The notes under the pieces were generated by a model, which did not search any database, was not told the origin of the DNA, and worked only from the letters and a program-made list of their open reading frames with translations. A program made the position numbers and the translations under genes. From Paenibacillus cymbidii (lineage in GTDB: Bacteria; Bacillota; Bacilli; Paenibacillales; NBRC-103111), in assembly GCF_004764705.1 (NCBI RefSeq), contig NZ_SHLX01000001.1, positions 372,001-436,000 on the forward strand: 64,000 nucleotides of DNA, written 5' to 3'. Shown here piece after piece: positions 10,137 to 22,366 of the stretch (within the stretch, counting starts at the first letter, position 1; every line of letters starts with the position of its first letter).

Positions 10137-10304
10137 CCTGGGCGTGTCTGAAAACTCCGAGGGTAGCAGATTTTGCCGAATTTTCGTTCCATGCAAGGCA
10201 GTTTTGTGCAGGCGTACCGGGGGTACGTCAAGCAAAAGTAACGCCGCAGGGAGCGAAAAGGCGGTGAAAGATGCCCGTGAGTGGGTTTTCTGACACGCCC
10301 CAGG
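10137..10304. mobile_element. MITE-like inverted-repeat element inside the pyr operon
   Basis: A 168-bp non-coding insert begins with CCTGGGCGTGTCTGAAAAC and ends with its near-perfect reverse complement (one mismatch, one extra G). The middle contains a second palindrome, GCGTACC...GGTACGT, at about 10217-10234. There is no ORF. Size, terminal repeats and lack of coding capacity fit a miniature inverted-repeat element; no clear target-site duplication is seen. It would be transcribed within the pyr mRNA as a long hairpin. Confidence 0.6.
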
Positions 10305-10344
10305 CCAGCAAGGAATAAACGGGAAGAGAAAAGGAGCGAAGAGC

Positions 10345-11515
10345 ATGCAGGCGAGACTACTGCTCGAAGACGGCACGCTGTTTACGGGGAAAGCGTTCGG
10401 CAGCGACGGCGAATCTACCGGCGAGGTCGTGTTCAACACAGGCATCACAGGCTATCAGGAGGTGCTCTCCGATCCGTCCTACTGCGGGCAAATCGTCACG
10501 ATGACTTACCCGCTCATCGGCAACTACGGCATTACGCGCGACGACTTCGAGTCGGTGCGCCCGTACATCCACGGTTTCGTCGTGCGCCATCATGAAGAAG
10601 TGCCAAGCAACTGGCGCGCGCAATATACGATCGACAGCTTGCTCAAGGAATACGGCATCGTCGGCATCAGCGACATCGACACGCGCATGCTGACGCGCAT
10701 CCTGCGCCACCACGGCACGATGAAAGGCTTGCTGACTACGTCGAACAAGCCGCTCGGCGAATTGCAGGAGCAGCTTGGCGCCATGACGCTCATGCGCGAC
10801 CAGGTCGCCCGCGTGTCGACGCGCAGCGTGTTCGTTTGCCCGGGGGACCGGGAGCGCGTCGTAGTGCTCGACTACGGCTCCAAGGGCGGCATTATCCGCG
10901 ACCTCGCCAAACGCGGCTGCGACGTCATCGTCGTGCCGCACGACACGACCGCCGACACGATTCGCCGACTGGCGCCGGACGGCATCATGCTGTCGAACGG
11001 CCCCGGGGATCCGAAGGACGTGCCTCACGCGGTGCGTACGATCGAGGCGCTGCTCGGCGAATTCCCGATATTCGGCATCTGCCTCGGTCATCAGCTGCTG
11101 GCGCTTGCTTGCGGCGCAGACACGACGCGGCTGAAATTCGGCCACCGCGGCGGCAACCATCCGGTGAAAGATTTGCTCACCGGCCGCTGCTACATCACCT
11201 CGCAAAACCACGGCTACACGGTGACCGAAGAATCGATCGCCGGCACGCCGCTCGAAGTGACGCACATCAACAACAACGACCGCACGATCGAAGGACTGCG
11301 CCACCGCACGCTGCCTGCTTTTTCGGTGCAATACCATCCGGAAGCGGCGCCGGGGCCGTTCGACTCCAGCTACTTGTTCGACGATTTCATCGCCTCGATC
11401 CGCAAGTTCAAGGAAGACCGTCCGCAGCCGTCGCGGCAGGCGGTTATGTTTGCCGAGGCCAAGCAGAAGAAGCAAGCTTCCGCTTCCGATGCGGCGCCGA
11501 AAGGAGATTTGACCT

Positions 11516-11529
<14 letters not shown>
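10345..11529 (+). CDS. carA: Carbamoyl phosphate synthase small (glutaminase) subunit
   Basis: A 394-residue subunit that hydrolyses glutamine and channels ammonia to CarB. The N-terminal CarA domain includes [16 protein letters not shown]. The class I amidotransferase domain has the nucleophile elbow [12 protein letters not shown] with the catalytic Cys, and HPEA with the catalytic His. A Lys/Ala-rich tail of about 30 residues follows the catalytic domain and overlaps the start of carB by 14 bases. AAGGAG precedes ATG 10345. It lies between pyrC and carB, so it is the pyrimidine-linked copy. Confidence 0.95.
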
Positions 11530-14740
<3,211 letters not shown>

Positions 14741-14750
14741 AATGACCCGG

Positions 14751-14795
14751 GAACACTTCATTCCCGCTCTCGTGGAGGGCCGGAGTGAGGTGTTC
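14751..14795 (+). other. Imperfect stem-loop between carB and pyrF
   Basis: GAACACTTCATTCC (14751-14764) pairs with GGAGTGAGGTGTTC (14782-14795) through 12 Watson-Crick and two G-U pairs. No T-run follows, so it is more likely an mRNA processing or stabilising element than a terminator. It occupies the place where pyrK and pyrD stand in Bacillus. Confidence 0.5.
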
Positions 14796-14821
14796 TTGCG
14801 GGAAGGGGGGCATTTGGGGCA

Positions 14822-15550
14822 ATGGTAAATCCAACGCAAACGGCCGAACGCGTCATCGTGGCGCTCGATTACCCGGACGAAACGGCGGCACGCCAGTTGC
14901 TGAACCGGCTGGACGGCATTCCCGTCTGGATGAAAGTCGGGATGGAATTGTTTTACGCTGCCGGACCGGCGTTCGTGGTGTATTTGAAGGAACGCGGCTT
15001 CCATGTATTCCTTGACCTGAAACTGCACGACATTCCGAATACCGTCAAAGGCGGTTCGGCTTCCGTCACCCGGCTTGGGGTCGACATGTTCAATTTGCAC
15101 GCTGCCGGCGGAAAGGCCATGCTGGAAGCGGGGCTGGAGGGCGTTGACAAGGCGCTCGCCCCCGGTCAGAAACGGCCGCTCGTCATTGGCGTGACGCAGC
15201 TGACAAGCACGAGCCAGTCGGTGCTGAACGACGAAATCGGCATCCCCGGCGCGATCGACGATGCGGTACTGCGGTACGCCGCGCTGACCAAACAAGCCGG
15301 GCTTGACGGCGTAGTCGCCTCGGCACGCGAAGTGACGGGCCTGAAAGCAGCGAACGGCGCGGGCTTTGTAACCGTAACGCCCGGCATTCGCCCGGCGGGT
15401 AGCGCCATTGGCGACCAGTCTCGCGTCATGACACCGAAGGAGGCGCTGGCGATCGGCACCGATTACTTGGTGATCGGCCGGCCCATTACGGCTGCGCCCG
15501 ACCCGCGCGAAGCGCTGGAACATATACTCGAGGAGATGAGCGAAGCATGA
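14822..15550 (+). CDS. pyrF: Orotidine-5'-phosphate decarboxylase
   Basis: A 242-residue TIM-barrel enzyme that converts OMP to UMP. The catalytic DLKLHDIPNT motif is at about residues 65-74, and VTPGIRPAG and YLVIGRPIT form the phosphate site. AGGGGGG precedes the ATG at a longish spacing. Its stop overlaps the pyrE start in an ATGA arrangement. Confidence 0.95.
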   Translation: MVNPTQTAERVIVALDYPDETAARQLLNRLDGIPVWMKVGMELFYAAGPAFVVYLKERGFHVFLDLKLHDIPNTVKGGSASVTRLGVDMFNLHAAGGKAMLEAGLEGVDKALAPGQKRPLVIGVTQLTSTSQSVLNDEIGIPGAIDDAVLRYAALTKQAGLDGVVASAREVTGLKAANGAGFVTVTPGIRPAGSAIGDQSRVMTPKEALAIGTDYLVIGRPITAAPDPREALEHILEEMSEA

Positions 15551-16188
15551 GTACGACGACTCCATTATCCGCCCAAATTGCCGAAGCGCTGCTGCGCGTG
15601 GAGGCCGTTGCGCTGCGGCCGGACGAGCCGTTCACGTGGACGTCGGGCATCAAGTCGCCGATTTATTGCGATAACCGGATTACGATTTCGCATCCGGACG
15701 TGCGGGAAATGATCGCCGAAGGCTTCGCCGCGCTCGTGCGCGAGCTTCATCCGGACGCCGAGGTGATCGCCGGCATCGCAACCGGCGGCATTCCGCATGG
15801 CGCCTGGGTGGCGCAGAAGCTGGGCTTGCCGATGGTGTACATACGCGATAAGCCGAAGGGCCATGGCAAGCAGAATCAGATCGAAGGCGTGCTGCGGCCG
15901 GGGCAAAAAGTGGTGGCGATCGAAGATCTGATCTCCACCGGCGGCAGTTCGCTTAAAGCGGCGATGGCCGTGCGCGAAGCGGGCGGCGAAATGCTCGGCG
16001 TGCTGGCGATCTTCAGCTACGAGTTCGAAAAGGCGGCAGCCGCCTTCGCCGAGCAGAATATTCCGCTGCGCACGTTGTCCGGTTACACGTCGCTGCTCGA
16101 AGTGGCAGCCCGCACCGGCCGCATTGCGCCGGAGCAGGTGGAGCTGCTTCAAGCGTGGCGGGCGAATCCGTCGGCTTACGGCAACTGA
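15547..16188 (+). CDS. pyrE: Orotate phosphoribosyltransferase
   Basis: A 213-residue type I phosphoribosyltransferase that joins orotate and PRPP to OMP. The PRPP loop is VVAIEDLISTGGSSLKA, and YIRDKPKGHGKQNQIEG is the flexible catalytic loop. It is the last gene of the operon and is followed by a strong terminator. Confidence 0.95.
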   Translation: MSTTTPLSAQIAEALLRVEAVALRPDEPFTWTSGIKSPIYCDNRITISHPDVREMIAEGFAALVRELHPDAEVIAGIATGGIPHGAWVAQKLGLPMVYIRDKPKGHGKQNQIEGVLRPGQKVVAIEDLISTGGSSLKAAMAVREAGGEMLGVLAIFSYEFEKAAAAFAEQNIPLRTLSGYTSLLEVAARTGRIAPEQVELLQAWRANPSAYGN

Positions 16189-16204
16189 TCGCGAATCGGG
16201 AACC

Positions 16205-16252
16205 GCCCCTTGTCTGTTGTTGCTTCGGCAACGGCTGGCAGGGGGCTTTTTT
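16205..16252 (+). terminator. pyr operon terminator
   Basis: An 18-pair stem with several G-U pairs and one mismatch (GCCCCTTGTC... with ...GGCAGGGGGC), a TTCG loop and a six-T run lie 17 bases after the pyrE stop. Confidence 0.88.
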
Positions 16253-16448
16253 GCGCTCGCCCCCCGCTCCCTTCAAAAACAATTCTAACGATCGGCTGTT
16301 ACGCTAATGCCAACCGAACAAATGAACACCAAGGGCCAACAAAACTTGTCTTTCCGGCAACTGGAAGATCGGTTACGATGTAGCCTAACGGCGTATTCTT
16401 TCGCCTGTTTTTGGCAGGATGCGTTCAAATTGCGGAAGGAGCGGTTCC

Positions 16449-19397
16449 ATGACCATGCGCTCAAACAAACGGTTGGCCGCCGCGTTATGGCTGGCGATCA
16501 GCACGGCCGGTACGATCGTGCCGGCAACGGCATTCGCCGATGACGGCGGTTCGGCATATGCCCAGGCTACGATCGATCTATCGGGCCCGATCGGATCGGT
16601 AACGATCGGGAACGGCATGTACGTTACGCTGGATGAGGCGGCTATCGGCCCGTCCGATAACGGGAGATTGGCTTTTTTTACGTTGACGTTCCATAATGAC
16701 GGCGGCACCGATCGATCCATGCTCGATTACTGGGTGCGGGTGACGGGAAGCGGGGGAGAGCGGCTCACCGTCAAAACGATGGCGCAGGACAAGGACAAGA
16801 CGAGGATTCCGGCGTACGGCCAATTGACGCAGCATGTATACGCCTCCATCGACGAAAGCCAGGCGTTGTCCGACTTGGCCGTTCAGTTCATCCAATGGGA
16901 TTTTGGCGCGCCGGATTACGAACGGAGGCTCGGAACGATTGCGATCCCGTCCGATTACGGCGCTGCGGTGGCAGTCGGTTCGGCCCGGACGACGTTCGTT
17001 TCCGGCACGAACCTGCAGTGGTCCCTATCGCCCGGGGGACTGCAGGTAGGCAGCAGCGGAGACAAGACGACGGCGCTCGTATCGGTTTCGCTTGCCAATA
17101 CGGGCATGCGCAGTATCGCACTGCCCGGTTACAGCTATACGCTAGTGACTGCCGACGGGCTGAGTTATCCGCTGGCAGTGCTCAACGCCTCCGAAATCGA
17201 GCTTGGCCCGCGCATCGGCAATGTGCTGCAGCTGAGCGGCACGCTGCCGAACGACGCCGCGCTGCAAGGCGCGCAGTTGGTCGCGTCGCAGCGCGACGAG
17301 TCGCTGAAAGCCGACGTACCGATTGTTGCGCTGACGCTGCCGGAAGCGACGAAGCCGACCGCCGCCGCGCCGGCTAACGTGCACCGCGCAATTCAACTGA
17401 AACAATCGGGCACGTCGATCGACACATCGGTCAAGCTGGCCGCCGTGCAGGAGAACGCCGACGCTTACGCGGCCACAATCGTGTTTGCCGTCGAAAATAC
17501 CGGTTTTAAAAGTGCGGTCCTGCCGAACTATTCCTATGCGCTGCAAACGCCGGACGGTTATACTTATCCGCTTGTCGCCGCAGGAGCCAAAGAAGTGACG
17601 ATTGCGCCGCGCGAGACGAAAGAGTTGCAACTGACGGGCACGGTTCCGCTCAAGCAGCCCCTGGACGGCTGGTCGCTCGTCGTCACGCTGCCATCAGGGG
17701 CCGGCGGACAAACGGCGCTGCCGGTAGCCGCTTACGGGCTGCCCGCGTTTGCAAGCGGAACGGGGACAACAGGCGCAGCCGCGGAGCGCATCGAAGTGGC
17801 CGGCGGCACGATCGAAGCTGCCGTGAAACGGTCCTCGGTCAGCCGCAACGATACCGAGTCGATCGTCAACGTGTTCCTGACTTTTGCGAACAAAGGGGCG
17901 AAGCCCGTTACCGTCCCTTCGTATTCGTTCGCCATGCTGACGAAGGAAGGGTTTGCCTATCCGGCGACAGCCGCCGGGATGAACGGATTGGTTCTGCAGC
18001 CGCAGATGAGCAAGGAAGTGCAATTGACCGTGACGATGCCGCTTGCCGTTTCGGTCGCCGACTTGCAGCTCAGCATGCGCCAGCCCGCGGATGGGAACGC
18101 CGGCAACGGAAACGGCAGCGGCGGCGGAAACGGCTTCGGCTACCCGGTTGCCGTATTTGCGGTTCCGCAGGCGAACGCCAGCCTGGTGTCGATCGGGACG
18201 CCGTATCCTTTCACCTCGCAAGCGGGAGATTCGTATGCCGCTACATTGAACGGGATTCAGCGTTTGCCCTGGGACGATCAGGATATTATTGCCGCCGAGC
18301 TTACTGTCGCCAATCCGGGTGCGGCTGCCTTGCAGGTGCCTTCCTTGAGCGGTTACTTCCTGCTTGACGGCAGCATTCGCGTCGATGCGCAGCTGAAGCA
18401 ACTCGACAACAGCATTGCCGTTCCTACCGGCGGAAGCATCCATACGATGCTGTATGCGAAAGTGCCTTATACGACGGCATTCGCCGATATCAAGCTTGTG
18501 CTGCAGGAGCAGGCAACGGCTGCCGCGCCGACAACATTGGCGGAATTCCGGCACAATGCCGATCTGATGGCGATTCCCGTCACCGCCCCGGGCGAGCCGT
18601 ACCGGGTAGCCAGCGTGGGCAAACAGTCCGAATGGAGCGCTTCGGACATTCGCGTCTATGAAGGAGCGAACGACGACCTGCTTTATACGGAACTGAAGCA
18701 ACGCAATCTGGAGAAGCGGATCGTATCCGCCGGCAAGCTGGTCGGTTATTGGAAGGCGCCCGATGGCACTTATTATCCGGTAACGATTTCTACGTTGTCC
18801 GGCAAACTCAATCCGGGGGCCGAAGCTGTGTTGGCCGTTTGGGGAACCGTGCCCAAAGGAACCCAGACGGCCGGTATGGAACTGCTCGCAGGCGAAGCGA
18901 TTATTGGCGCCGCGGCAGGAGCGCAGCCGGATGCCTATATTCGTGCGGTCGAGATGGGGCTGACCCCCGCTGCGCCTGCATCGCAGTCGTTTTCGACGCT
19001 TACGCTGTCGCCGTACTCGCTCGTTATTTCCAATATCAAGTCGCTTCCCGGCGGCATCGCCAATGGATTTACGTTCTCGTTCGATTATACGTTGTCCAAA
19101 GGGACGGCGCTCGTACCGGAGCTTCCGGCCGATAAGCAGCATAAGCTGGTGCTTGTTCTCACCGATTCGCAGGGCCACAAGTACGAACAAAAAATCAGTC
19201 TCGACACGACTGTGCCGGCAGACGGGCTGGTGCTTGGCAACGGGACGTACAGCTTTTCCAAAACCGATCTCGATCCGCTCTTCTACAACAAAGTCAGTCT
19301 GGCGCAACAGTATACGCTGACCGTTTACGACGAACTGCAAGGCTACCGGCGAGCGCTGGCCGCGCAAAGCTTCTCCTGGTACAACCTAGGCAACTGA
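16449..19397 (+). CDS. Large secreted protein with internal repeats, function unknown
   Basis: A 982-residue protein. ATG 16449 follows GGAAGGA. Residues 1-30 form a signal peptide (RSNKR, hydrophobic core, then ATAFA before DDGG). Three clear repeats of about 130 residues follow, each with the pattern 'NTG-x-P-YSY-x-L-x-DG-x-YPL ... KELQLTGTVP'; the cores lie near residues 215-270, 345-405 and 475-540. More diverged beta-rich sections and a Gly/Asn-rich linker near residue 555 follow. The pattern suggests stacked immunoglobulin-like beta-sandwich domains at the cell surface. No catalytic motif, LPxTG or SLH anchor is visible. It stands alone after the pyr operon. Confidence 0.75.
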   Translation: MTMRSNKRLAAALWLAISTAGTIVPATAFADDGGSAYAQATIDLSGPIGSVTIGNGMYVTLDEAAIGPSDNGRLAFFTLTFHNDGGTDRSMLDYWVRVTGSGGERLTVKTMAQDKDKTRIPAYGQLTQHVYASIDESQALSDLAVQFIQWDFGAPDYERRLGTIAIPSDYGAAVAVGSARTTFVSGTNLQWSLSPGGLQVGSSGDKTTALVSVSLANTGMRSIALPGYSYTLVTADGLSYPLAVLNASEIELGPRIGNVLQLSGTLPNDAALQGAQLVASQRDESLKADVPIVALTLPEATKPTAAAPANVHRAIQLKQSGTSIDTSVKLAAVQENADAYAATIVFAVENTGFKSAVLPNYSYALQTPDGYTYPLVAAGAKEVTIAPRETKELQLTGTVPLKQPLDGWSLVVTLPSGAGGQTALPVAAYGLPAFASGTGTTGAAAERIEVAGGTIEAAVKRSSVSRNDTESIVNVFLTFANKGAKPVTVPSYSFAMLTKEGFAYPATAAGMNGLVLQPQMSKEVQLTVTMPLAVSVADLQLSMRQPADGNAGNGNGSGGGNGFGYPVAVFAVPQANASLVSIGTPYPFTSQAGDSYAATLNGIQRLPWDDQDIIAAELTVANPGAAALQVPSLSGYFLLDGSIRVDAQLKQLDNSIAVPTGGSIHTMLYAKVPYTTAFADIKLVLQEQATAAAPTTLAEFRHNADLMAIPVTAPGEPYRVASVGKQSEWSASDIRVYEGANDDLLYTELKQRNLEKRIVSAGKLVGYWKAPDGTYYPVTISTLSGKLNPGAEAVLAVWGTVPKGTQTAGMELLAGEAIIGAAAGAQPDAYIRAVEMGLTPAAPASQSFSTLTLSPYSLVISNIKSLPGGIANGFTFSFDYTLSKGTALVPELPADKQHKLVLVLTDSQGHKYEQKISLDTTVPADGLVLGNGTYSFSKTDLDPLFYNKVSLAQQYTLTVYDELQGYRRALAAQSFSWYNLGN

Positions 19398-19419
19398 ACC
19401 GGCACGTCGCGATCTTCTC

Positions 19420-19428
19420 TGGTATAAT
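19420..19428 (+). promoter_or_regulatory. Extended -10 promoter of the TPR gene
   Basis: TGGTATAAT is an extended -10 box with no good -35 at the normal spacing, 36 bases ahead of the TPR protein start. Confidence 0.55.
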
Positions 19429-19463
19429 AGGTGCAGTAGAAATGCCAAGGGAGAAGATGCAGC

Positions 19464-20156
19464 ATGTCGAACGCTACGCCTGACGAGAACGATATTCAAG
19501 AACTGTTGACCTACATTCGCCCCTGGTTCGATCGCGATACAATGTTTTTGGTCGATTCGGCCAGGCACGATTGGGCGGCGCGGCTTGCCATCGCCGCAGC
19601 GTTGCGCGATTCCGGACACGAGCAGCCGGCGCAGGCGCTGCTGGCCAGCATGGCCGGTTCGCCGCCGGTTGCCGGAGAGGCGGCCGAGCGCGAATCGGCG
19701 CGGCAACGCGCGAAGATCGAATTGGCCGATTTGTACATGGACCAGTACAAGTACGATGAAGCGGAACCGCTGCTCTGGCAAGTGCGCGAGCAATACCGGG
19801 AAGCGCCGCAGGACGATTACCTGCGGGAAGATATTTCGCTCTTGATCGCGCAGTGCCGCTTCGGTCAAGGCTTCGTGCAGGAAGCGATCGACCGGGCGGA
19901 CGAAGTGCTGCGGAAGCTGCAGGCGATCGACGCCGGGGCGACGATGTTGGCCAAGACGCATCAGCAGCTTGGCTGGTTCCAACTGCACAAGATGGATGTA
20001 CCCTCCGCCATGGCGCATATGAAGACGGCGATGAAGCTGGCGCCGGAGCTGGATCGGGCATTGATCGAGCAGGCGGTGGCAGCGGAATCGCAGGGCCGTT
20101 ACGAGGAAGCGCTGCAGCTGTATTTTGACGCCATTCGGCTAGAGGTTTCCTCTTGA
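19464..20156 (+). CDS. Tetratricopeptide repeat protein
   Basis: A 230-residue soluble protein built of helical pairs. TPR-like units are recognisable at about residues 80-113 (AKIELADLYMDQYKYDEAEPLL), 125-160 and 163-228 (LGWFQLHKMDVPSAMAHMKTAM; QGRYEEALQLYFDAI). There is no signal peptide or catalytic motif, so it is likely a protein-interaction adaptor. GGGAGAAG precedes ATG 19464. The specific partner cannot be inferred. Confidence 0.75.
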   Translation: MSNATPDENDIQELLTYIRPWFDRDTMFLVDSARHDWAARLAIAAALRDSGHEQPAQALLASMAGSPPVAGEAAERESARQRAKIELADLYMDQYKYDEAEPLLWQVREQYREAPQDDYLREDISLLIAQCRFGQGFVQEAIDRADEVLRKLQAIDAGATMLAKTHQQLGWFQLHKMDVPSAMAHMKTAMKLAPELDRALIEQAVAAESQGRYEEALQLYFDAIRLEVSS

Positions 20157-20165
20157 CGCACGTGC

Positions 20166-20171
20166 TATAAT
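20166..20171 (+). promoter_or_regulatory. -10 box ahead of the YutG-like gene
   Basis: TGCTATAAT is an extended -10 sequence overlapping the end of the TPR gene by only a few bases; no convincing -35 is seen. Confidence 0.45.
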
Positions 20172-20199
20172 GGTTCTACATCCGGAAGGAGAGAGTGCC

Positions 20200-20736
20200 A
20201 TGGTGCGTCAGGTTCATAGCGACGAAGTCAAATCGGCCGTCTTGCGCAAACTCGGCGAACGCGGTGTTACGCTCGAGGATGTCGCCGCTATCGTTTATGA
20301 AATGCAGTCCCCTTATAATCCGCGTCTGCAGATGCAAACTTGCATGGAAAGCGTTCACGCCGTTCTGCGAAAGCGCGAACTGCAGCATGCCCTCCTGGTC
20401 GGCATCGAGCTCGATGTGCTGGCAGAGAAGGGAATGCTGTCCGAACCGCTGCAATCGATCGTTCAAGCGGACGAAGGGCTGTTCGGCTGCGACGAAACGT
20501 TGGCGTTAGGGTCCGTGCTCGGTTACGGCAGCATAGGCGTTACTACTTTCGGCCATCTGGACAAGCACAAAATCGGTATCATCCAGAAGCTGGACAACAA
20601 AACGAGCGGCATGGTCCACACGTTTCTTGACGATTTGGTGGCCAGCATCGCCGCGGCGGCATCGAGCCGGCTCGCCCATCGGCAGCGCGACGTTGATGAA
20701 GCGGAAGCGGATCGCATGGAAGAAAGCGCAAGTTGA
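20200..20736 (+). CDS. yutG: Phosphatidylglycerophosphatase A family protein
   Basis: A 178-residue protein resembling Bacillus YutG along its whole length: GERGVTLEDVAAIVYEMQ, QHALLVGIELDVLAEKG, DEGLFGCDETLA, YGSIGVTTFGHLDK and HTFLDDLVASIAAAASSRL. The family is related to PgpA, which dephosphorylates phosphatidylglycerol phosphate, but the YutG branch lacks obvious membrane spans, so the substrate is uncertain. AAGGAGAG precedes ATG 20200. A terminator follows immediately. Confidence 0.82.
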   Translation: MVRQVHSDEVKSAVLRKLGERGVTLEDVAAIVYEMQSPYNPRLQMQTCMESVHAVLRKRELQHALLVGIELDVLAEKGMLSEPLQSIVQADEGLFGCDETLALGSVLGYGSIGVTTFGHLDKHKIGIIQKLDNKTSGMVHTFLDDLVASIAAAASSRLAHRQRDVDEAEADRMEESAS

Positions 20737-20751
20737 CGTTTCGGTATCAGG

Positions 20752-20778
20752 AGCTCCCTAATGTTGGGAGCTTTTTTT
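20752..20778 (+). terminator. Terminator after the YutG-like gene
   Basis: AGCTCCC pairs with GGGAGCT and is followed by a T7 run. Confidence 0.88.
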
Positions 20779-20897
20779 GCGTGCAGGCCCATCGATTCGG
20801 CTGCCGGTTCCGTGCGAGATGGTAACAAAATGAACGAAACTGGTTATGCTAAAGGGGAAAGGAATCGACCGACCAACCGCAAGGAGGTGATCTCGAA

Positions 20898-21062
20898 ATG
20901 AGCTATGTGTATTGGGCCAAATTATACGACAGCAAATTTCAAGCCGGTTGCCTCGCCAAACGGATGGAGGAGGACTGGTGGATCTACGGCTACGAATGCC
21001 CGCAAACGGTAGAAGTGTACCGCTCCAAAAAAGGTAAATTCGGCGTTCGTTATATTCTTTAG
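20898..21062 (+). CDS. Small protein, 54 residues, function unknown
   Basis: ATG 20898 follows an exceptionally strong AAGGAGGTGAT ribosome binding site. The product is rich in aromatic and charged residues (MSYVYWAKLYDSK...EEDWWIYGYECPQTVEVY) and has no signal peptide or known motif. The strong start signal and a possible upstream TATGCT box argue that it is a real gene. It sits between a terminator and the tRNA promoter. Confidence 0.65.
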   Translation: MSYVYWAKLYDSKFQAGCLAKRMEEDWWIYGYECPQTVEVYRSKKGKFGVRYIL

Positions 21063-21092
21063 GCTGAAATCCGCATTTCGGAAAAACATGGG

Positions 21093-21122
21093 TTGACAAG
21101 ATACTTGTTCGTGGTGTATATT
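21093..21122 (+). promoter_or_regulatory. Promoter of the tRNA pair
   Basis: TTGACA (21093-21098) and TATATT (21117-21122), 18 bases apart, lie 43 bases ahead of the first tRNA. Confidence 0.8.
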
Positions 21123-21164
21123 AGTTTTTGTCGCTATCGAATTCAATTCGAGCGTTAACGCTAT

Positions 21165-21245
<81 letters not shown>

Positions 21246-21261
21246 TACTACCGTACATGCC

Positions 21262-21338
21262 GGGCCCTTAGCTCAGTTGGTTAGAGCGGTCGGCTCATAA
21301 CCGATTGGTCGGGGGTTCGAGTCCCTCAGGGCCCACCA
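21262..21338 (+). tRNA. tRNA with CAT anticodon, probably tRNA-Ile2 (lysidine type)
   Basis: A 77-base cloverleaf with CCA encoded; acceptor GGGCCCT/AGGGCCC. The anticodon loop CTCATAA gives CAT. The body (TTAGCTCAGTTGGTTAGAGC and CGGCTCATAACCG) resembles the Bacillus tRNA-Ile that is modified to lysidine by TilS, more than elongator tRNA-Met. Identity as elongator Met cannot be excluded from sequence alone. Confidence 0.9.
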
Positions 21339-21342
21339 CTGG

Positions 21343-21368
21343 AAAACCTGCTACTGGCAAGGTTTTTT
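21343..21368 (+). terminator. Terminator after the tRNA pair
   Basis: AAAACCTGC pairs with GCAAGGTTTT (one bulge) and runs into T7. Confidence 0.75.
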
Positions 21369-21405
21369 TGCATTTTAAGGGGAGTTTTAGCAGGTGGAAG
21401 TGCTG

Positions 21406-21939
21406 TTACGGGAGCAGGGCCGAACGGGGCCATCGTCGCAATCGTGCGTCCAGTTTAAGTTGCTGCAACCGGGCAGCAATCTGCTCCAATCGTTTTGCCA
21501 CGAGAGCGCGCGGCAAACAAAACTCTTCCGCAATCATTTTTTCGGCGTTGTTCGCATTCGAAAGCTCTTCCAATTCAAGGAGCATATAAACAGGGAGCGC
21601 AGCGTATAGCTGGAATCGTCCCGCTTGCCTTTCCTGATTATACTCGAACTGCTTCGGCACGTTGCGCCCTTGAAACCCCACGTGCAGCAGCGGATGGCAA
21701 ATTTCATGAAAGAATGTCGCCCTGCGCTGTTCTTTCGAATCGAGTGCGTTTAAAAAGATGACGGCATATTCTTCGCACCACTCCGCAAACGGCGGACCTT
21801 CGTAGTACCGCACATCAATGCCAAAGCTGGCGGCGACGGTTTCGACATCGAGATCGGAAGCGAAACGAAAACCGCATTCGCGGTAATGGCTTTCGATCCG
21901 GCGCTCCAAGCCGTTCGGCTGATAGAAGCCAAGATTCAT
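21406..21939 (-). CDS. ImmA/IrrE family metallo-endopeptidase
   Basis: A 177-residue protein. The zinc protease motif HEICH (inside TFFHEICHPLLH, about residues 77-88) and the downstream EE pair (AEEFCLPRALV) are those of ImmA/IrrE proteins, which cleave or inactivate phage and mobile-element repressors, often after DNA damage. The gene lies 39 bases downstream of the XRE repressor gene on the same strand, the classical ImmR-ImmA pairing. It marks the left end of the prophage-derived island, directly beside the tRNA pair. Confidence 0.88.
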   Translation of the reverse strand: MNLGFYQPNGLERRIESHYRECGFRFASDLDVETVAASFGIDVRYYEGPPFAEWCEEYAVIFLNALDSKEQRRATFFHEICHPLLHVGFQGRNVPKQFEYNQERQAGRFQLYAALPVYMLLELEELSNANNAEKMIAEEFCLPRALVAKRLEQIAARLQQLKLDARLRRWPRSALLP

Positions 21940-21978
21940 CCAGCAATTCCCTCCTTTCTTCGCGGGATCTGGCGACGC

Positions 21979-22314
21979 TTATTGATTTCGCTGCACCTTT
22001 AATGCTTTTCGATACGCGTCAATAGCAGCTTCCGCTACCATAATTTCTTCCGGAGTCAACTGTTCGGAGCCCCCATAATAAGCGCGGCCGGTGTCTCCCT
22101 CCTGAATCGGACTGGAAGATCTCCCCAGCAAATAGTCAGTCGTTGTTTCCAGAGCATCGGCGATTTTGGATAAGGCGTCCGGATCCGGTTTGCGATGGTT
22201 GGTTTCGTAACGTGACAATTGAACAATGGTAAGCTTCGATTCGGAGGCCAATTCTTTCTGTGTCATTTGTTTTCGCTCGCGGAGCTGGCGGATTCTTTCT
22301 CCCAGTTGAGACAT
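21979..22314 (-). CDS. XRE-family repressor
   Basis: A 111-residue regulator. The start at 22314 (MSQLGERIRQLRERK) has GAGGAG upstream; the longer frame to 22356 has no ribosome binding site. Residues 5-60 are a Cro/C1-type helix-turn-helix (MTQKELASESKLTIVQLSRYE, then DALSKIADALETTTDYLLGR). The C-terminal 45 residues contain TPEEIMVAEAAIDAYR, likely for dimerisation. Palindromic operators lie 70-150 bases upstream and overlap its own promoter, so autorepression is expected. Its partner is the adjacent ImmA-like protease. Confidence 0.9.
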   Translation of the reverse strand: MSQLGERIRQLRERKQMTQKELASESKLTIVQLSRYETNHRKPDPDALSKIADALETTTDYLLGRSSSPIQEGDTGRAYYGGSEQLTPEEIMVAEAAIDAYRKALKVQRNQ

Positions 22315-22366
22315 AGGACTCCTCGTTTCGACGAAAGTTTCGGATGGATTCATCATAGCATTGCCG

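Noticed and set aside
21262..21338. Prophage integration at the tRNA-Ile2 gene
   Set aside because: No second copy of the tRNA 3' end is seen near 47.3 kb and no active integrase is present, although the position is suggestive.
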